Shown: positions 34,773 to 43,732, numbered from the stretch's first letter. The stretch is 64,000 nucleotides of DNA from Micromonospora sp. C28SCA-DRY-2 (GCF_030519475.1 NZ_JAUMKD010000007.1:186001-250000), one strand, 5' to 3'. Notes: generated from the letters alone by a model not told the origin. Translations and numbers: made by a program.

Positions 34773-35679
34773 CGAGGAACGCGGCGGGGAAGAAGAGCAG
34801 GAACGGCGAGACGCGGATGTACTGCTGCGCCTCACTGATCATGATGCCCCAGGACACCACCGGGGTCTTCAGGCCGACGCCCAGGAAGGACAGCGTCGCC
34901 TCGGCGCCGATGAACGAACCCACCATGATCGTGCCGTACACCAGCAGCGGCGCCAGGCAGTTCGGCAGCAGGTGCTTCAGGATGATCCGGCCGGTGCCGG
35001 CACCCAGCGCCCGCGCGGCCACGATGTAGTCCGCCTCCTTGGTGGCCAGCACCGAGGAGCGCATCAGCCGCATCACCACCGGCCAGCTCAGCACCGTCAG
35101 GGAGAGGATCACCAGACCCATGATCTCCGGGGTGCTGTTGTCGGTGCCCGAACCGTTGAAGGTGGTCAGGATGACGATAGCGCCGAGCACGAACGGCAGG
35201 CCGAAGAAGACATCGGCGATCCGGGACAGCAGGCCGTCCACCCAGCCGCCGCGGTAGCCGGCGATGATCCCCATGGTGCCGCCGATCAGCAGCGTACCGG
35301 CCACCGAGAGCACCGCCACCACGATCGAGGCGCGGGCGCCGTAGATGACCCGGGCGTACACGTCGCGGCCCTGCACGTCGTAGCCGAACCAGCCGTCGGC
35401 CCCCGGCTCCACCCGGCTGCGCGACAGCGCGCCGTTGACCGGGTCGCCGTTGGTGAACAGCGACGGGAACGCCGCCATCACCAGGAAGATCACGATGAAC
35501 GTGGCCGAGATCCAGAACAGCGGCTTGCGACGCAGGTCCCGCCAGGCGTCACCGAGCAGACCGCGCGGCTTGTCGGCGCGGGTGCCGCCCGGAAGCCCCG
35601 GGTTGACCGGCGCGACGATCTCGGACGGCTGCTCGGGGCGGGGTGCGGAGGCGATCGACGCCGTGCTCGGATCACTCAT
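34702..35679 (-). CDS. Oligopeptide/dipeptide ABC transporter permease, OppC/DppC type, 325 aa
   Basis: Inner-membrane permease of a peptide-type ABC importer. An N-terminal cytoplasmic segment leads to the OppC N-domain helix (RKPLFWISATFIVIFLVMAA) and the extracytoplasmic FGYDVQGRDVYARVIYGARA motif, which is diagnostic for OppC/DppC. The EAA loop EADYIVAARALGAGTGRIIL is intact. Six membrane segments are visible. No substrate-binding protein or ATPase is encoded nearby, and the partner oppB survives only as a fragment upstream, so the gene may no longer work. ATG at 35679 has CGGAGGAG upstream. Confidence 0.88.
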   Translation of the reverse strand: MSDPSTASIASAPRPEQPSEIVAPVNPGLPGGTRADKPRGLLGDAWRDLRRKPLFWISATFIVIFLVMAAFPSLFTNGDPVNGALSRSRVEPGADGWFGYDVQGRDVYARVIYGARASIVVAVLSVAGTLLIGGTMGIIAGYRGGWVDGLLSRIADVFFGLPFVLGAIVILTTFNGSGTDNSTPEIMGLVILSLTVLSWPVVMRLMRSSVLATKEADYIVAARALGAGTGRIILKHLLPNCLAPLLVYGTIMVGSFIGAEATLSFLGVGLKTPVVSWGIMISEAQQYIRVSPFLLFFPAAFLVTAVLSFVMLGEAVREALDPKLR

Positions 35680-35775
35680 GACGGCTCCTCCGGTGCGGGG
35701 CGGCGTGGAGCAGATCCACCAGCAGGTCTACCAGGAACGTGACGACGCCACAACAGACGGTCCGCCAGAAGCCGG
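35672..35775 (-). pseudogene. C-terminal remnant of an oppB/dppB permease gene
   Basis: The minus-strand frame reads FWRTVCCGVVTFLVDLLVDL then LHAAPHRRSRHE and a stop that overlaps the oppC start as ATGAGTGA. The VTFLVDLLVDLLHAA segment resembles the conserved last helix of OppB/DppB permeases, and that overlap is the usual oppB-oppC junction. Upstream the frame runs straight into the unrelated lipoprotein gene, so the rest of oppB has been deleted. Confidence rests on a short match and gene order. Confidence 0.5.
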
Positions 35776-36285
35776 TCAGCCCTCCCGGTACGCGGGCAGC
35801 CCGAGCGCGGCCCGGACCGTGCCGGCCTCCTCGGCGCCGCTGTGCGCCGCCGCCGCCCGGATCTCCCGCAGCAGCGCCTCGGCGTCGGCCGCCTTGCTCG
35901 CACGCCGCCAGTGCCGCAGCGCGATGTCGTTCTCGGCCAGCAGGGCGGCCATCGGCGCCCGGGCCGGCGCCGGCCAGGTCGTCTCCCGCAGCGCCGCCGC
36001 GTGGGCCTCGTTGGCCCGAAGCACCTCGGCGGCCAGCTCGCGCACCGTCCGCCAGGGCTTCCCCGCGTTGGCCGCCGTCTCCAGCTTCTCCAGCGCGGTG
36101 TTGTACGGCTCGACGATCGCCAGGTAGCGGCGCTTCGCCTGCTCCGGCGTCAGCGCGGCCGGCGTGGTCGGCCCGGCCGACGCGCCACCCTGCCAGGCCG
36201 GTTGCCGGGTCTGCGCCCCGGTCTGGTCGCCGCCGCAACCGGCGAGCAGCACGGTCAGGGCCAGGGCGGCCGTCCAGCGACGCAC
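35776..36285 (-). CDS. Predicted lipoprotein, 169 aa
   Basis: Exported lipoprotein of unknown function. The signal RRWTAALALTVLLAGCGG has a clear lipobox LAGC with Cys at residue 16. The mature part is helical: PEQAKRRYLAIVEPYNTALE, ELAAEVLRANEAHAAALRET and AENDIALRHWRRASKAADAE suggest a four-helix bundle. The GTG at 36285 is preceded by GGAGGGGA. The stop is at the junction with the oppB remnant, so the 3' end may be where a deletion landed, although the C-terminus (LGLPAYREG) looks natural. Confidence 0.75.
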   Translation of the reverse strand: MRRWTAALALTVLLAGCGGDQTGAQTRQPAWQGGASAGPTTPAALTPEQAKRRYLAIVEPYNTALEKLETAANAGKPWRTVRELAAEVLRANEAHAAALRETTWPAPARAPMAALLAENDIALRHWRRASKAADAEALLREIRAAAAHSGAEEAGTVRAALGLPAYREG

Positions 36286-36398
36286 GTCATTCCCCTCCGT
36301 CGGGCTGCGGAACAGCCGGAGTCTAGGGGCCACCGGGCACCCGCGCCGCCCCGCCCACCGGCCCGCTCCCCCGCCGCCGGCCCAACCGCGGCGGGATC

Positions 36399-36428
36399 TT
36401 GACCGGCCAAAATCGCAGGTCATAGGCT
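36399..36428 (+). promoter_or_regulatory. Promoter of the M14 carboxypeptidase gene
   Basis: TTGACC (36399-36404) and TAGGCT (36423-36428) with an 18-base spacer fit a housekeeping promoter. Transcription would start about 34 bases before the ATG, which itself has GGAAGGGAAG upstream. Confidence 0.55.
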
Positions 36429-36468
36429 CCGGTCAATGTGAGCCATTTCCCGGGAAGGGAAGACGACC

Positions 36469-39276
36469 ATGGCCCCGATGACGCGTCCGGTCTGGACGGT
36501 TCCTCCGAGACGGTTGGCGGGCGCGGCCGCGGTCGCGCTCGTGCTCGGCACGACGCCCCTGCTGGGCGCCGCGCCGGCCACCGCCACCCCGCGACCCGCC
36601 CCCTGCAGCACCGACCCGAACGCCCGGCTGGCCGCCGTGCCCAGCCCGGAGCAGTCCCTCGGCTTCCCCCTCGGCGTCGGCCAGGAGCGGGTGGTCGGCA
36701 CCGACGAGATCCGCCGGTACCTCGGCGCCGTCGACGCCGCCTCCGACCGGGTCGTCACCGGCGTCCTGGGCACCAGCGTGCTCGGCCAGCCGCTGCCGTA
36801 CGCGGTGGTGTCCACCGAGCGCAACGTCCGGCCGGCCACCCTGCGGAAGATCGCCGAGGACGTCCGCGACCTGCGGGATCCCCGGCGCACCTCGGCGCGG
36901 AAGGCGGCCGCGACCGCGGCCGGCGACCCGGCCATCGTCTGGGTCACCGGCAACGTGCACGGCGGCGAGAAGAGCGGCGCCGACGCCGCGCTCAAGACGC
37001 TGTACGAGCTGGCCTCGGGGCTCTCCTGCGAGGTCGCCCGGCGCAACGAGAACCTGGTCACCGTCATCGTGCCGACGCAGAACCCGGACGGCCGGGACGC
37101 CAGCCGGCGGCAGAACGAGTACGGCTTCGACCTGAACCGGGACTGGTTCGCCCGCACCCAGCAGGAGACCGACAGCAAGCTGGAACTGATGCGGCGGTAC
37201 CCGCCGCAGGTGTTCATCGACGCGCACGAGATGGGCGGCCGGCAGTACTTCTTCCCGCCCAACGCCGACCCGATCCACCACGAGATCGCCGGTGAGGCGG
37301 TCGACTGGATCAACCGGATCGGCGAGGCCAACAAGGCCGGCTTCGGCTACAACGGCGCCTGCGGCGGCGCGGTCACCACCGAGTGCTACTTCAACTACTC
37401 CACCTACGACCTGTTCTTCATGGGCTACGGCGACACGGTCCCGGCCGCCGGCTTCGGGGCCGCCGGCATGACCTTCGAGAAGGGCAGCGCCTCGGCGGTG
37501 GCCGACCGGGTGCAGCAGCAGTTCCACACCCAGTGGTCCACGCTCGGCTGGGCGGCGGCGCACAAGCGCGAGCTGCTGGCCGGCTACTTCCGGATCTGGA
37601 CCGACGCGCTGGCCCAGGGCCGGGCCGGCGCGCTGGAGCCGAACGAGGTGGTGCAGCCGACCAACACCGTGCAGTTCCCGGTGCCGGACATCCGGATCCG
37701 CTCGTACTTCCTGCTGCCCGACCGGCAGCTCGCCGACGTGCGCCAGCTGGTCGAGCGGCTGCGGCGGATGGACGTCGAGGTGTACGAGGTGCAGCGGCCG
37801 ACCCGGTTGCCGACCGCCCGGATCTTCGGCGGGCGCAGCGCCACCAACCTGACAGTGCCGAAGGGCGCGTACTGGATCCCGATGGACCAGCCGCAGAAGC
37901 ACTGGATCCAGGCGATCATGGGCGAGGACCCGTACACCCCGTTCCCGTACTTCTATGACGTGTCGTCCTGGAGCAACCCGCTGCTGATGGGCGTGTCCGC
38001 CGTCTACACCGGGGACGACGTCCGGCCGTGGGCGCGGCCGGTCCGAGAGATCACCGGCGGGCGCACCGCCTGGGCCGGGCCGACCGGTTCGTACGCGTAC
38101 CCGCTGGACTCCGCCGCAGCCGCGGAGTTCACCTTCGCGCTGCTGGGCCGGGGCGTACCGCTGGTGCGGGACCTGGACAGCGGGGTGGTCGGGCTGCCGG
38201 CGACCAGCCTGACCCGCGAGGTCGACCGGCTCGCCGGGTCGCTCGGGGTGACCCTGGCCCCGCGGCGTGGGCCGGCCACGGGCAGCGCGCTCGACCTGCC
38301 CGACGTGGGGCTGTTCCAGGGCACCGGCATCTCCACCACCGCCGGCTCGCACGGGGAGGCCCGCTACGTGCTGGGCAAGCGGTGGGGGCTGGAGCTCACC
38401 CCGGTGACCACCGCCGACATCAACGACAACACCGAGGCGTTCACCGGGCGCACCGTGCTGCTCGTGCCGGACGGCAACAGCCCGACCGGCGGTCTCACCG
38501 CCGCCGGGCAGGCCAACCTGCGGAACTGGATCGCGCAGGGCCACACCTACGTCGGGCTGCGCAACGAGGGCACCCGGCTGGCCCGGGCCGCCGGGCTCAC
38601 CTCCACCACCGAGCAGCCGAAACCGACCGGCTACACGGTGATCGGCTCGCACCTGCGGGTGGACGTGGACCGCGACAGCCCGGTCGCGCTGGGCCGGCCG
38701 GCGGAGGACTTCGAGTTCAACAACAACGACCCGATCCTGACCCCGAGCACCACCGGCACGAACGTGCTCCGCTACCCGAGCGGCGACACCTTCTGGGCCA
38801 ACGGCTACACCGTCGGCGCGGACACGCTGAAGGGCACGGTCGCGCTGGTCGACGAGCCGACCGGGGCCGGCCGGGCGGTGCTGTTCGCGTTCAACCCGCT
38901 CTTCCGGGCGTACAACGAGAACGGGCTGCACCTGGTGGCCAACGCGCTGCTGCTGCCCGGCGGCGCGGCGAGCCGCGCCGCGACGCCGCCCGCCGTCGCC
39001 CCGGCCCGCGCGGCCGCCGCGGCCGCACCGGTGCCGGCGGATCTCGGCGGCGGCTGGCGACCGATCACCATCGAGGTCGCCCCCGCCGACCTGGCCCGCA
39101 CCCGGGCGGTCGTCGCCGGCTTCACCGGTGCCGGGCGGGCGTCCCTGGCGAACGGGTCGGCCTACCTGGTGATCCCGAACCCGGACGGTCTCCAGGCCGA
39201 CGAGCACCCGTTCCTCGGTGATCTGGTACGGGCGCTGCGCGACGCCCGGGTGCCGCTGCGCTCGGTGGTGGCCTGA
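36469..39276 (+). CDS. Secreted M14 family zinc carboxypeptidase, 935 aa
   Basis: Exported metallo-carboxypeptidase. A signal peptide covers about residues 1-40 (RLAGAAAVALVLGTTPLLGA). The M14 domain (about 75-380) shows zinc ligands His164 and Glu167 in GNVHGGEKSGAD and His253 in IDAHEMGGRQYFFPP, plus NPDGRDASRRQNEYGFDLNR with the substrate-binding Asn-Arg pair; MTFEKGSAS carries the probable catalytic Glu. The remaining C-terminal 550 residues include a Rossmann-like region (VLLVPDGNSPTGGLTAAGQA NLRN) and beta-rich domains, as in large actinobacterial M14 proteins. A role in peptide nutrition is likely. Confidence 0.9.
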   Translation: MAPMTRPVWTVPPRRLAGAAAVALVLGTTPLLGAAPATATPRPAPCSTDPNARLAAVPSPEQSLGFPLGVGQERVVGTDEIRRYLGAVDAASDRVVTGVLGTSVLGQPLPYAVVSTERNVRPATLRKIAEDVRDLRDPRRTSARKAAATAAGDPAIVWVTGNVHGGEKSGADAALKTLYELASGLSCEVARRNENLVTVIVPTQNPDGRDASRRQNEYGFDLNRDWFARTQQETDSKLELMRRYPPQVFIDAHEMGGRQYFFPPNADPIHHEIAGEAVDWINRIGEANKAGFGYNGACGGAVTTECYFNYSTYDLFFMGYGDTVPAAGFGAAGMTFEKGSASAVADRVQQQFHTQWSTLGWAAAHKRELLAGYFRIWTDALAQGRAGALEPNEVVQPTNTVQFPVPDIRIRSYFLLPDRQLADVRQLVERLRRMDVEVYEVQRPTRLPTARIFGGRSATNLTVPKGAYWIPMDQPQKHWIQAIMGEDPYTPFPYFYDVSSWSNPLLMGVSAVYTGDDVRPWARPVREITGGRTAWAGPTGSYAYPLDSAAAAEFTFALLGRGVPLVRDLDSGVVGLPATSLTREVDRLAGSLGVTLAPRRGPATGSALDLPDVGLFQGTGISTTAGSHGEARYVLGKRWGLELTPVTTADINDNTEAFTGRTVLLVPDGNSPTGGLTAAGQANLRNWIAQGHTYVGLRNEGTRLARAAGLTSTTEQPKPTGYTVIGSHLRVDVDRDSPVALGRPAEDFEFNNNDPILTPSTTGTNVLRYPSGDTFWANGYTVGADTLKGTVALVDEPTGAGRAVLFAFNPLFRAYNENGLHLVANALLLPGGAASRAATPPAVAPARAAAAAAPVPADLGGGWRPITIEVAPADLARTRAVVAGFTGAGRASLANGSAYLVIPNPDGLQADEHPFLGDLVRALRDARVPLRSVVA

Positions 39277-39296
39277 GGTGGCCTGAGGTGCCCTCT

Positions 39297-39328
39297 GGTC
39301 CGGCCGGCCCACGACGGCCGGCCGGACC
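39297..39328. terminator. Terminator hairpin between convergent genes
   Basis: Perfect 13-base stem GGTCCGGCCGGCC with a 6-base loop, 20 bases after the M14 stop codon and before the convergent NYN gene. Confidence 0.65.
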
Positions 39329-39372
39329 GCCGGCACGCGGTCGGCCTGCCGCGGTCCGGGGTCGGGACGGCG

Positions 39373-40485
39373 TCAGGCGGGTCGGGCGGTCAGCAGGTAG
39401 TCGTCCGCCTCCGGGCTCCACCGCAGGTCGACCACGCCGCTGGTGGCCGCCGCCTTGCAGAACTGCAGGAAGCTGCGGTAGCCGAGCTTCTTCTCGCTGA
39501 AGTCGGGCCGGGCCCGGCGGAGCTGGTTCTTCAGGCCGGAGAGCGCCACCGCGCCGTCGGCGGCCAGGTCGAGCACGACGGAGTGGAGCAGCCCGAACGC
39601 GACCTCGCGGTCGCCGTGTTCGGGCAGCGAGACCTCGGGGTCGCCCTTGGCCGGGCCCTCGGCCAACTCGACCACGTTGTGCTGCGCCAGGTGGCGCAGG
39701 AGTTCGCCGAAGGTGCGGTAGCCGTAGTCGGACTCACTGAACGTGGGGTCCTTGCGCAACAGGGTGCGCTTCAACCGGGACGCGGTCACCTCGCCGCCGG
39801 AGCTGCCCTGCAGGCCGGCCACCGTCTGGGCGACCAGGACGGAGAGCGTGTCGACGTCGCGGGCCGGCTCCTCGGCCGCCGGCTGCGCCTCGGGTTCCGG
39901 CTCCACCGGCTCCATCCGCTCCACCGGTTCCGCCTGCTCCACCGCCGCCACCTGCTGCGGCTCCCGGCTGGGTCGGGCCGGACGCCCGCGCCGGGCCCGG
40001 GCGGACGGGATGTCGACGCCCTCCAGCCGGTCGTAGTAGAGGAACTCGTCGCACGCGGGCGGCAGCAGCGCCGAAGTGGACTTCTCGACCCCGACACCGA
40101 TGACCTGCTTGTTGAGCTCGCGGAGCTTGTGCACCAGCGGGGTGAAGTCGCTGTCGCCGGTGCAGATCACGAACGTCGAGATGTAGTCGCGCTCGAAGGC
40201 CAGCTCCACCGCGTCGACCGCCATCTTGATGTCGGCGGCGTTCTTCCGGGTGGCGCCCATCCGCTGCGGTATCTCGATCAGCTCGACGTGGGACCGGGTG
40301 AGCATCCGCCGGTCCTCGTCGAAGTACGACCAGTCCGCGTACGCCCGCCGCACCACCACCCGTCCCCGTTCGGCGAGCGCGTCGGCGATCGGGCGGAAGT
40401 CGAAAGGCGTGCCGTGGTGGTCTCGCGCGCCCAGGGCGAGGTTCTCGTAGTCGAGAAACAGGGCGATCCGGTCTTCTTGATCCAC
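39373..40485 (-). CDS. NYN domain (LabA-like) protein with two OST-HTH/LOTUS domains, 370 aa
   Basis: Predicted RNA-acting protein. The PIN-like NYN domain (residues 1-155) keeps the acidic centre: IALFLDYENLALGARD, AADIKMAVDAVELAFERDYI and VICTGDSDFTPLVHKLRELN. A charged Glu/Pro linker follows. Two LOTUS-type modules are seen at about 215-285 (SRLKRTLLRKDPTFSESDYG) and 300-365 (GLKNQLRRARPDFSEKKLGY), each ending in an F-hydrophobic block. LOTUS modules bind RNA or G-quadruplexes in other systems. The GTG at 40485 sits eight bases after a minus-strand TAGGCT, a leaderless pattern that fits homology; the longer frame is rejected. Confidence 0.88.
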   Translation of the reverse strand: MDQEDRIALFLDYENLALGARDHHGTPFDFRPIADALAERGRVVVRRAYADWSYFDEDRRMLTRSHVELIEIPQRMGATRKNAADIKMAVDAVELAFERDYISTFVICTGDSDFTPLVHKLRELNKQVIGVGVEKSTSALLPPACDEFLYYDRLEGVDIPSARARRGRPARPSREPQQVAAVEQAEPVERMEPVEPEPEAQPAAEEPARDVDTLSVLVAQTVAGLQGSSGGEVTASRLKRTLLRKDPTFSESDYGYRTFGELLRHLAQHNVVELAEGPAKGDPEVSLPEHGDREVAFGLLHSVVLDLAADGAVALSGLKNQLRRARPDFSEKKLGYRSFLQFCKAAATSGVVDLRWSPEADDYLLTARPA

Positions 40486-40596
40486 GGCAGCCAGCCTACG
40501 CCCGGCGCCCGCGCGGGGCCGGCAACCACCCGGGCCGGCCCGAGTGTCCGCCGGCGGTGGCGACGCCCGAGCCGAGGCAACCAACTGGCAACAGTC

Positions 40597-40644
40597 TTGA
40601 CAAATGCGACGAGCATCGACAAGCATCGCTAGAGAGCGCTCTCT
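40597..40644 (+). promoter_or_regulatory. GH16 promoter with CelR-like LacI-family operator
   Basis: TTGACA at 40597-40602 is a full consensus -35. The 14-base perfect palindrome AGAGAGCGCTCTCT at 40631-40644 lies where the -10 and start site would be. Its core GAGCGCTC equals that of the Thermobifida fusca CelR site (TGGGAGCGCTCCCA). This 310-base gap (40486-40795) holds no gene; the rest is the GH16 leader, in which AGGAG precedes the start. Confidence 0.6.
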
Positions 40645-40795
40645 CACCGTTCCGGCAAGGCTCAGCGGCGTGGGCCACGACCGGATCGCTGCGGATCCCC
40701 GGGGGGCGGACCGCCCGCCTCCTCCGACCACCCGTGCCCGACCGAGGGCACGGCGCACCGCCCCGATCCCCGACCCCCGTCCACAGGAGAACTCC

Positions 40796-42055
40796 ATGTC
40801 CACCGCACTCCGCCGACCACGCGCGCTCGTTCTCGCCGCAGTCGCGATCCTCGGCCTCACCGCAGCCCTCGTCCTGCCCGGCCGCGCCGACACCGCCGAG
40901 GCCGCCATCGGCGCCATCACCTGGCAGGATGAGTTCAACGCGCCCGCCGGTACCCCCGTCGACCAGGGCAAGTGGCGCTTCGACATCGGCGGCCACGGCT
41001 GGGGCAACAACGAGCGGCAGTACTACACCAACAGCACCAGCAACGCCGTGCACGACGGCCAGGGCAACCTGGTCATCACCGCTCGGCGGGAGAACCCGGC
41101 CAACTACCAGTGCCACTACGGCCGGTGCGAGTACACCTCCGCCCGGCTGCTGACCGCCGCCACCTTCACCCAGGCGTACGGGCGGTTCGAGGCGCGGATC
41201 AAGATCCCGCGCGGGCAGGGCATCTGGCCGGCGTTCTGGATGCTCGGCAACGACATGGGCGCCGTCGGCTGGCCGGCCGCCGGCGAGATCGACATCATGG
41301 AGAACATCGGCCGCGAGCCGAACACCGTCTACGGCACCATCCACGGCCCGGGCTACTCCGGTGGCGGCGGCATCACCGGCAGCCGCACCATCGGCCAGCC
41401 GCTGGCGGACGCCTTCCACACCTACCGGGTGGACTGGGAGCCGAACTCGATCATCTGGTACCTGGACGGCGTCGAGTACCACCGGGTCGACCCGAGCCGG
41501 CTCGGCGGCAACCGCTGGGTGTTCGACCACCCCTTCTTCATGATCCTGAACGTGGCGGTCGGCGGGAACTGGCCCGGCTACCCGGACGGCTCGACCCAGT
41601 TCCCGCAGCAGATGCTGGTGGACTACGTCCGGGTCTCCGGCTACACCTCCGGCGGCACCCCGCCGCCGTCCGGCACCACCCGGCTGCGGGGCGCGCACAG
41701 CGGCCGGTGCATCGACATCCCCGGCGCCAACCCCGTCGACGGGGCGAAGCTGCAGATCTGGGACTGCAACACCACCGCCGCGCAGGCGTGGACCTTCGCC
41801 AGCGACGGCACCGTCCGGGCGATGGGCAAGTGCATGGACCCGGCCTGGGCCGGCACGGCCAACGGCACCGAGGTCAACCTGGTCACCTGCAACGGCAACC
41901 CGGCGCAACGGTTCACCCTCAACGGCGCCGGCGACCTGGTCAACCTGAGCAGCAACCGGTGCGTCGACGTGCGCGACTGGGTCGCCACCAACGGCGGCAA
42001 GCTGCACCTGTGGGACTGCACCGGCGGCGCCAACCAGAAGTGGTCGCGCTACTGA
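40796..42055 (+). CDS. Secreted GH16 beta-glucanase with ricin-type beta-trefoil (CBM13), 419 aa
   Basis: Extracellular endo-beta-1,3-glucanase or related GH16 enzyme. The signal peptide is residues 1-37 (ALVLAAVAILGLTAALVLPG). The GH16 domain (about 38-282) has the catalytic block EIDIMENIG with Glu164, Asp166 and Glu169, plus GIWPAFWMLGND and WYLDGVEYHRVD. After a short Gly/Pro hinge, the C-terminal CBM13 (about 290-419) shows three QxW-type repeats: KLQIWDCNTTAAQAWTF, NLVTCNGNPAQRFTL and KLHLWDCTGGANQKWSRY. The operator upstream predicts sugar-induced expression. A strong hairpin follows. Confidence 0.93.
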   Translation: MSTALRRPRALVLAAVAILGLTAALVLPGRADTAEAAIGAITWQDEFNAPAGTPVDQGKWRFDIGGHGWGNNERQYYTNSTSNAVHDGQGNLVITARRENPANYQCHYGRCEYTSARLLTAATFTQAYGRFEARIKIPRGQGIWPAFWMLGNDMGAVGWPAAGEIDIMENIGREPNTVYGTIHGPGYSGGGGITGSRTIGQPLADAFHTYRVDWEPNSIIWYLDGVEYHRVDPSRLGGNRWVFDHPFFMILNVAVGGNWPGYPDGSTQFPQQMLVDYVRVSGYTSGGTPPPSGTTRLRGAHSGRCIDIPGANPVDGAKLQIWDCNTTAAQAWTFASDGTVRAMGKCMDPAWAGTANGTEVNLVTCNGNPAQRFTLNGAGDLVNLSSNRCVDVRDWVATNGGKLHLWDCTGGANQKWSRY

Positions 42056-42110
42056 GCCGTACGCCGGGAAGGGCCGGCACGCCGCGAGCGGCGACCCGGC
42101 ACGCGAGGCC

Positions 42111-42146
42111 GACAGGGCCGCACGCCGACCGGCGTGCGGCCCTGTC
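42111..42146 (+). terminator. GH16 terminator hairpin
   Basis: Perfect 16-base stem GACAGGGCCGCACGCC with a 4-base loop, 55 bases after the GH16 stop. It is the strongest hairpin noticed in the window. Confidence 0.7.
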
Positions 42147-42255
42147 CCGCGCCACCGCCACCCACAATGCGGCCATGCCGTGAGGCGACGCCCGCGCGGG
42201 GCGTAAGTTCGGTGCCATCGGAGCCGGGCGACCGGCGGTACGCGACGGGGGTGCC

Positions 42256-43341
42256 ATGGCGGGGACGACGCCGCTGCGGGCGGGTCTGCTGGGCTACGGG
42301 ATCGCCGGCCGGGTGTTCCACGCCCCGCTGATCGCCGCGACACCGGGGCTGCGGCTGGCGGCGGTGCTGACCCGCGACCCGCAGCGGCGCGAGCAGGTGC
42401 GCGACGAGCACCCGGACGCCCGGATCGTCGACGACGCCGACCAGCTGTGGCGCGCGCCGGACGAACTCGACCTGGTCGTGGTGGCGACGCCGAACCGGCT
42501 GCACGTGCCGTTGGCCCGGGCGGCGGTGGCCGCCGGTCTGCCGGTGGTGGTGGACAAGCCGCTCGCCGCCACCGCGGCGCGGGCGCGCGATCTGGTGGAC
42601 GAGGCGGCCCGCCGGGGCGTGCCGCTGACGGTGTTCCAGAACCGGCGCTGGGACGGCGACTTCCTGACCGCCCGCCGGCTGGTCGAGGAGGGCGCGCTGG
42701 GGCGGGTGGTCCGCTTCGAGTCCCGCTTCGAACGCTGGCGGCCGGCGATCAAGCCGGGCTGGCGGGAGAGCGGGACCCCCGACGAGGCCGGCGGCACCCT
42801 GTACGACCTGGGCGCCCACCTCGTCGACCAGGCGGTGCAGCTGTTCGGGCCGGTCCGCGCCGTCTACGCCGAGGTGGACCGCCGGCGGCCGGGCGCCCGG
42901 GTCGACGACGACGCCTTCGTCGCGCTGACCCACACCAACGGCGTCCGCTCCCACCTCTGGATGACCACACTGGCCGCGCAGCTCGGACCGCGCCTGCGGA
43001 TCCTCGGCGACCGCGCCGCGTACACCAGCCACGGGCTCGACGTGCAGGAGGCCGCGCTGCGCGCCGGGGGCCGCCCCGGCACGCCGGGCTGGGGCGAGGT
43101 CAGCCCCGAGCGGTACGGTCAGCTCGGCGTCGACGGCGACCTGCGCCCGGTGCCCACCGAGCCCGGCCGGTACCAGAGCTTCTACCAGCGGCTGGTCGCG
43201 GCGTTGCGGGACGGGGCACCACTGCCGGTCGACCCGTACGACGCGGTCGACACCGTCGCGTTGCTCGAGCTGGCCCACCGCTCCGCGGCCGAGGGCCGGG
43301 TGCTGACCGTGGCGCCGACGGGCCCGTCCATCCACGCCTGA
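42256..43341 (+). CDS. Gfo/Idh/MocA family oxidoreductase, 361 aa
   Basis: NAD(P)-dependent sugar-type dehydrogenase. The N-terminal Rossmann domain shows RAGLLGYGIAGRVFHAPLIA, DLVVVATPNRLHVPLARAAV and VVVDKPLAATAARARDLV, where the Lys of DKP is the family catalytic residue. The C-terminal alpha/beta domain has TLYDLGAHLVDQAVQLFG with the second conserved catalytic His. Substrates are typically inositol or other sugars; the exact one is unclear. The ATG has no strong ribosome binding site. The next gene follows after 13 bases in the same direction. Confidence 0.9.
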   Translation: MAGTTPLRAGLLGYGIAGRVFHAPLIAATPGLRLAAVLTRDPQRREQVRDEHPDARIVDDADQLWRAPDELDLVVVATPNRLHVPLARAAVAAGLPVVVDKPLAATAARARDLVDEAARRGVPLTVFQNRRWDGDFLTARRLVEEGALGRVVRFESRFERWRPAIKPGWRESGTPDEAGGTLYDLGAHLVDQAVQLFGPVRAVYAEVDRRRPGARVDDDAFVALTHTNGVRSHLWMTTLAAQLGPRLRILGDRAAYTSHGLDVQEAALRAGGRPGTPGWGEVSPERYGQLGVDGDLRPVPTEPGRYQSFYQRLVAALRDGAPLPVDPYDAVDTVALLELAHRSAAEGRVLTVAPTGPSIHA

Positions 43342-43354
43342 GCAGGAGGGTTGC

Positions 43355-43732
43355 ATGCCGGACAGCGAACGCGAGGCCGAGCTGCTCGACGCGGAGCGCC
43401 GGCTCCAGGCCGCGCAGCGCGCCGGGGACGTGGCCGCGCTCGACGAGTTGCTCGACGACCACCTGATCGCCATCGGCCCGGACGGCCAGCGGTACGGCAA
43501 GCGGGACGACCTGGCCGCCCACCGGAGCCGGACCTCGATCGTCGACGAGCTGATCGAGGAGCACCTGGACCTGATCGTCAAGGGCACCACCGGGGTGACC
43601 ATCTTCGTCGGGCGGGTGACGGGGTTGTTCGGCGGGGAGCCGTTCGCGGCCCGGCTGCGCTACACCCGCACCTGGGTGTACGACGACGACCGCGGCTGGC
43701 GGATCCTCGCGGCCCACATCAGCCCGGCCTGA
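43355..43732 (+). CDS. NTF2-like (DUF4440) family protein, 125 aa
   Basis: Small cone-fold protein. ERRLQAAQRAGDVAALDELL, DDHLIAIGPDGQRYGKRDDL and RLRYTRTWVYDDDRGWRILA match the DUF4440/SnoaL-like pattern in which a hydrophobic pocket may bind a ligand. AGGAGG sits before the ATG. It lies 13 bases downstream of the Gfo/Idh/MocA gene, so cotranscription is likely, but no shared pathway is evident. Confidence 0.85.
   Translation: MPDSEREAELLDAERRLQAAQRAGDVAALDELLDDHLIAIGPDGQRYGKRDDLAAHRSRTSIVDELIEEHLDLIVKGTTGVTIFVGRVTGLFGGEPFAARLRYTRTWVYDDDRGWRILAAHISPA

Noticed and set aside
36433..39336. 967-codon minus-strand open frame
   Set aside because: Fully antisense to the M14 carboxypeptidase, whose zinc-binding motifs and signal peptide prove the plus-strand frame.
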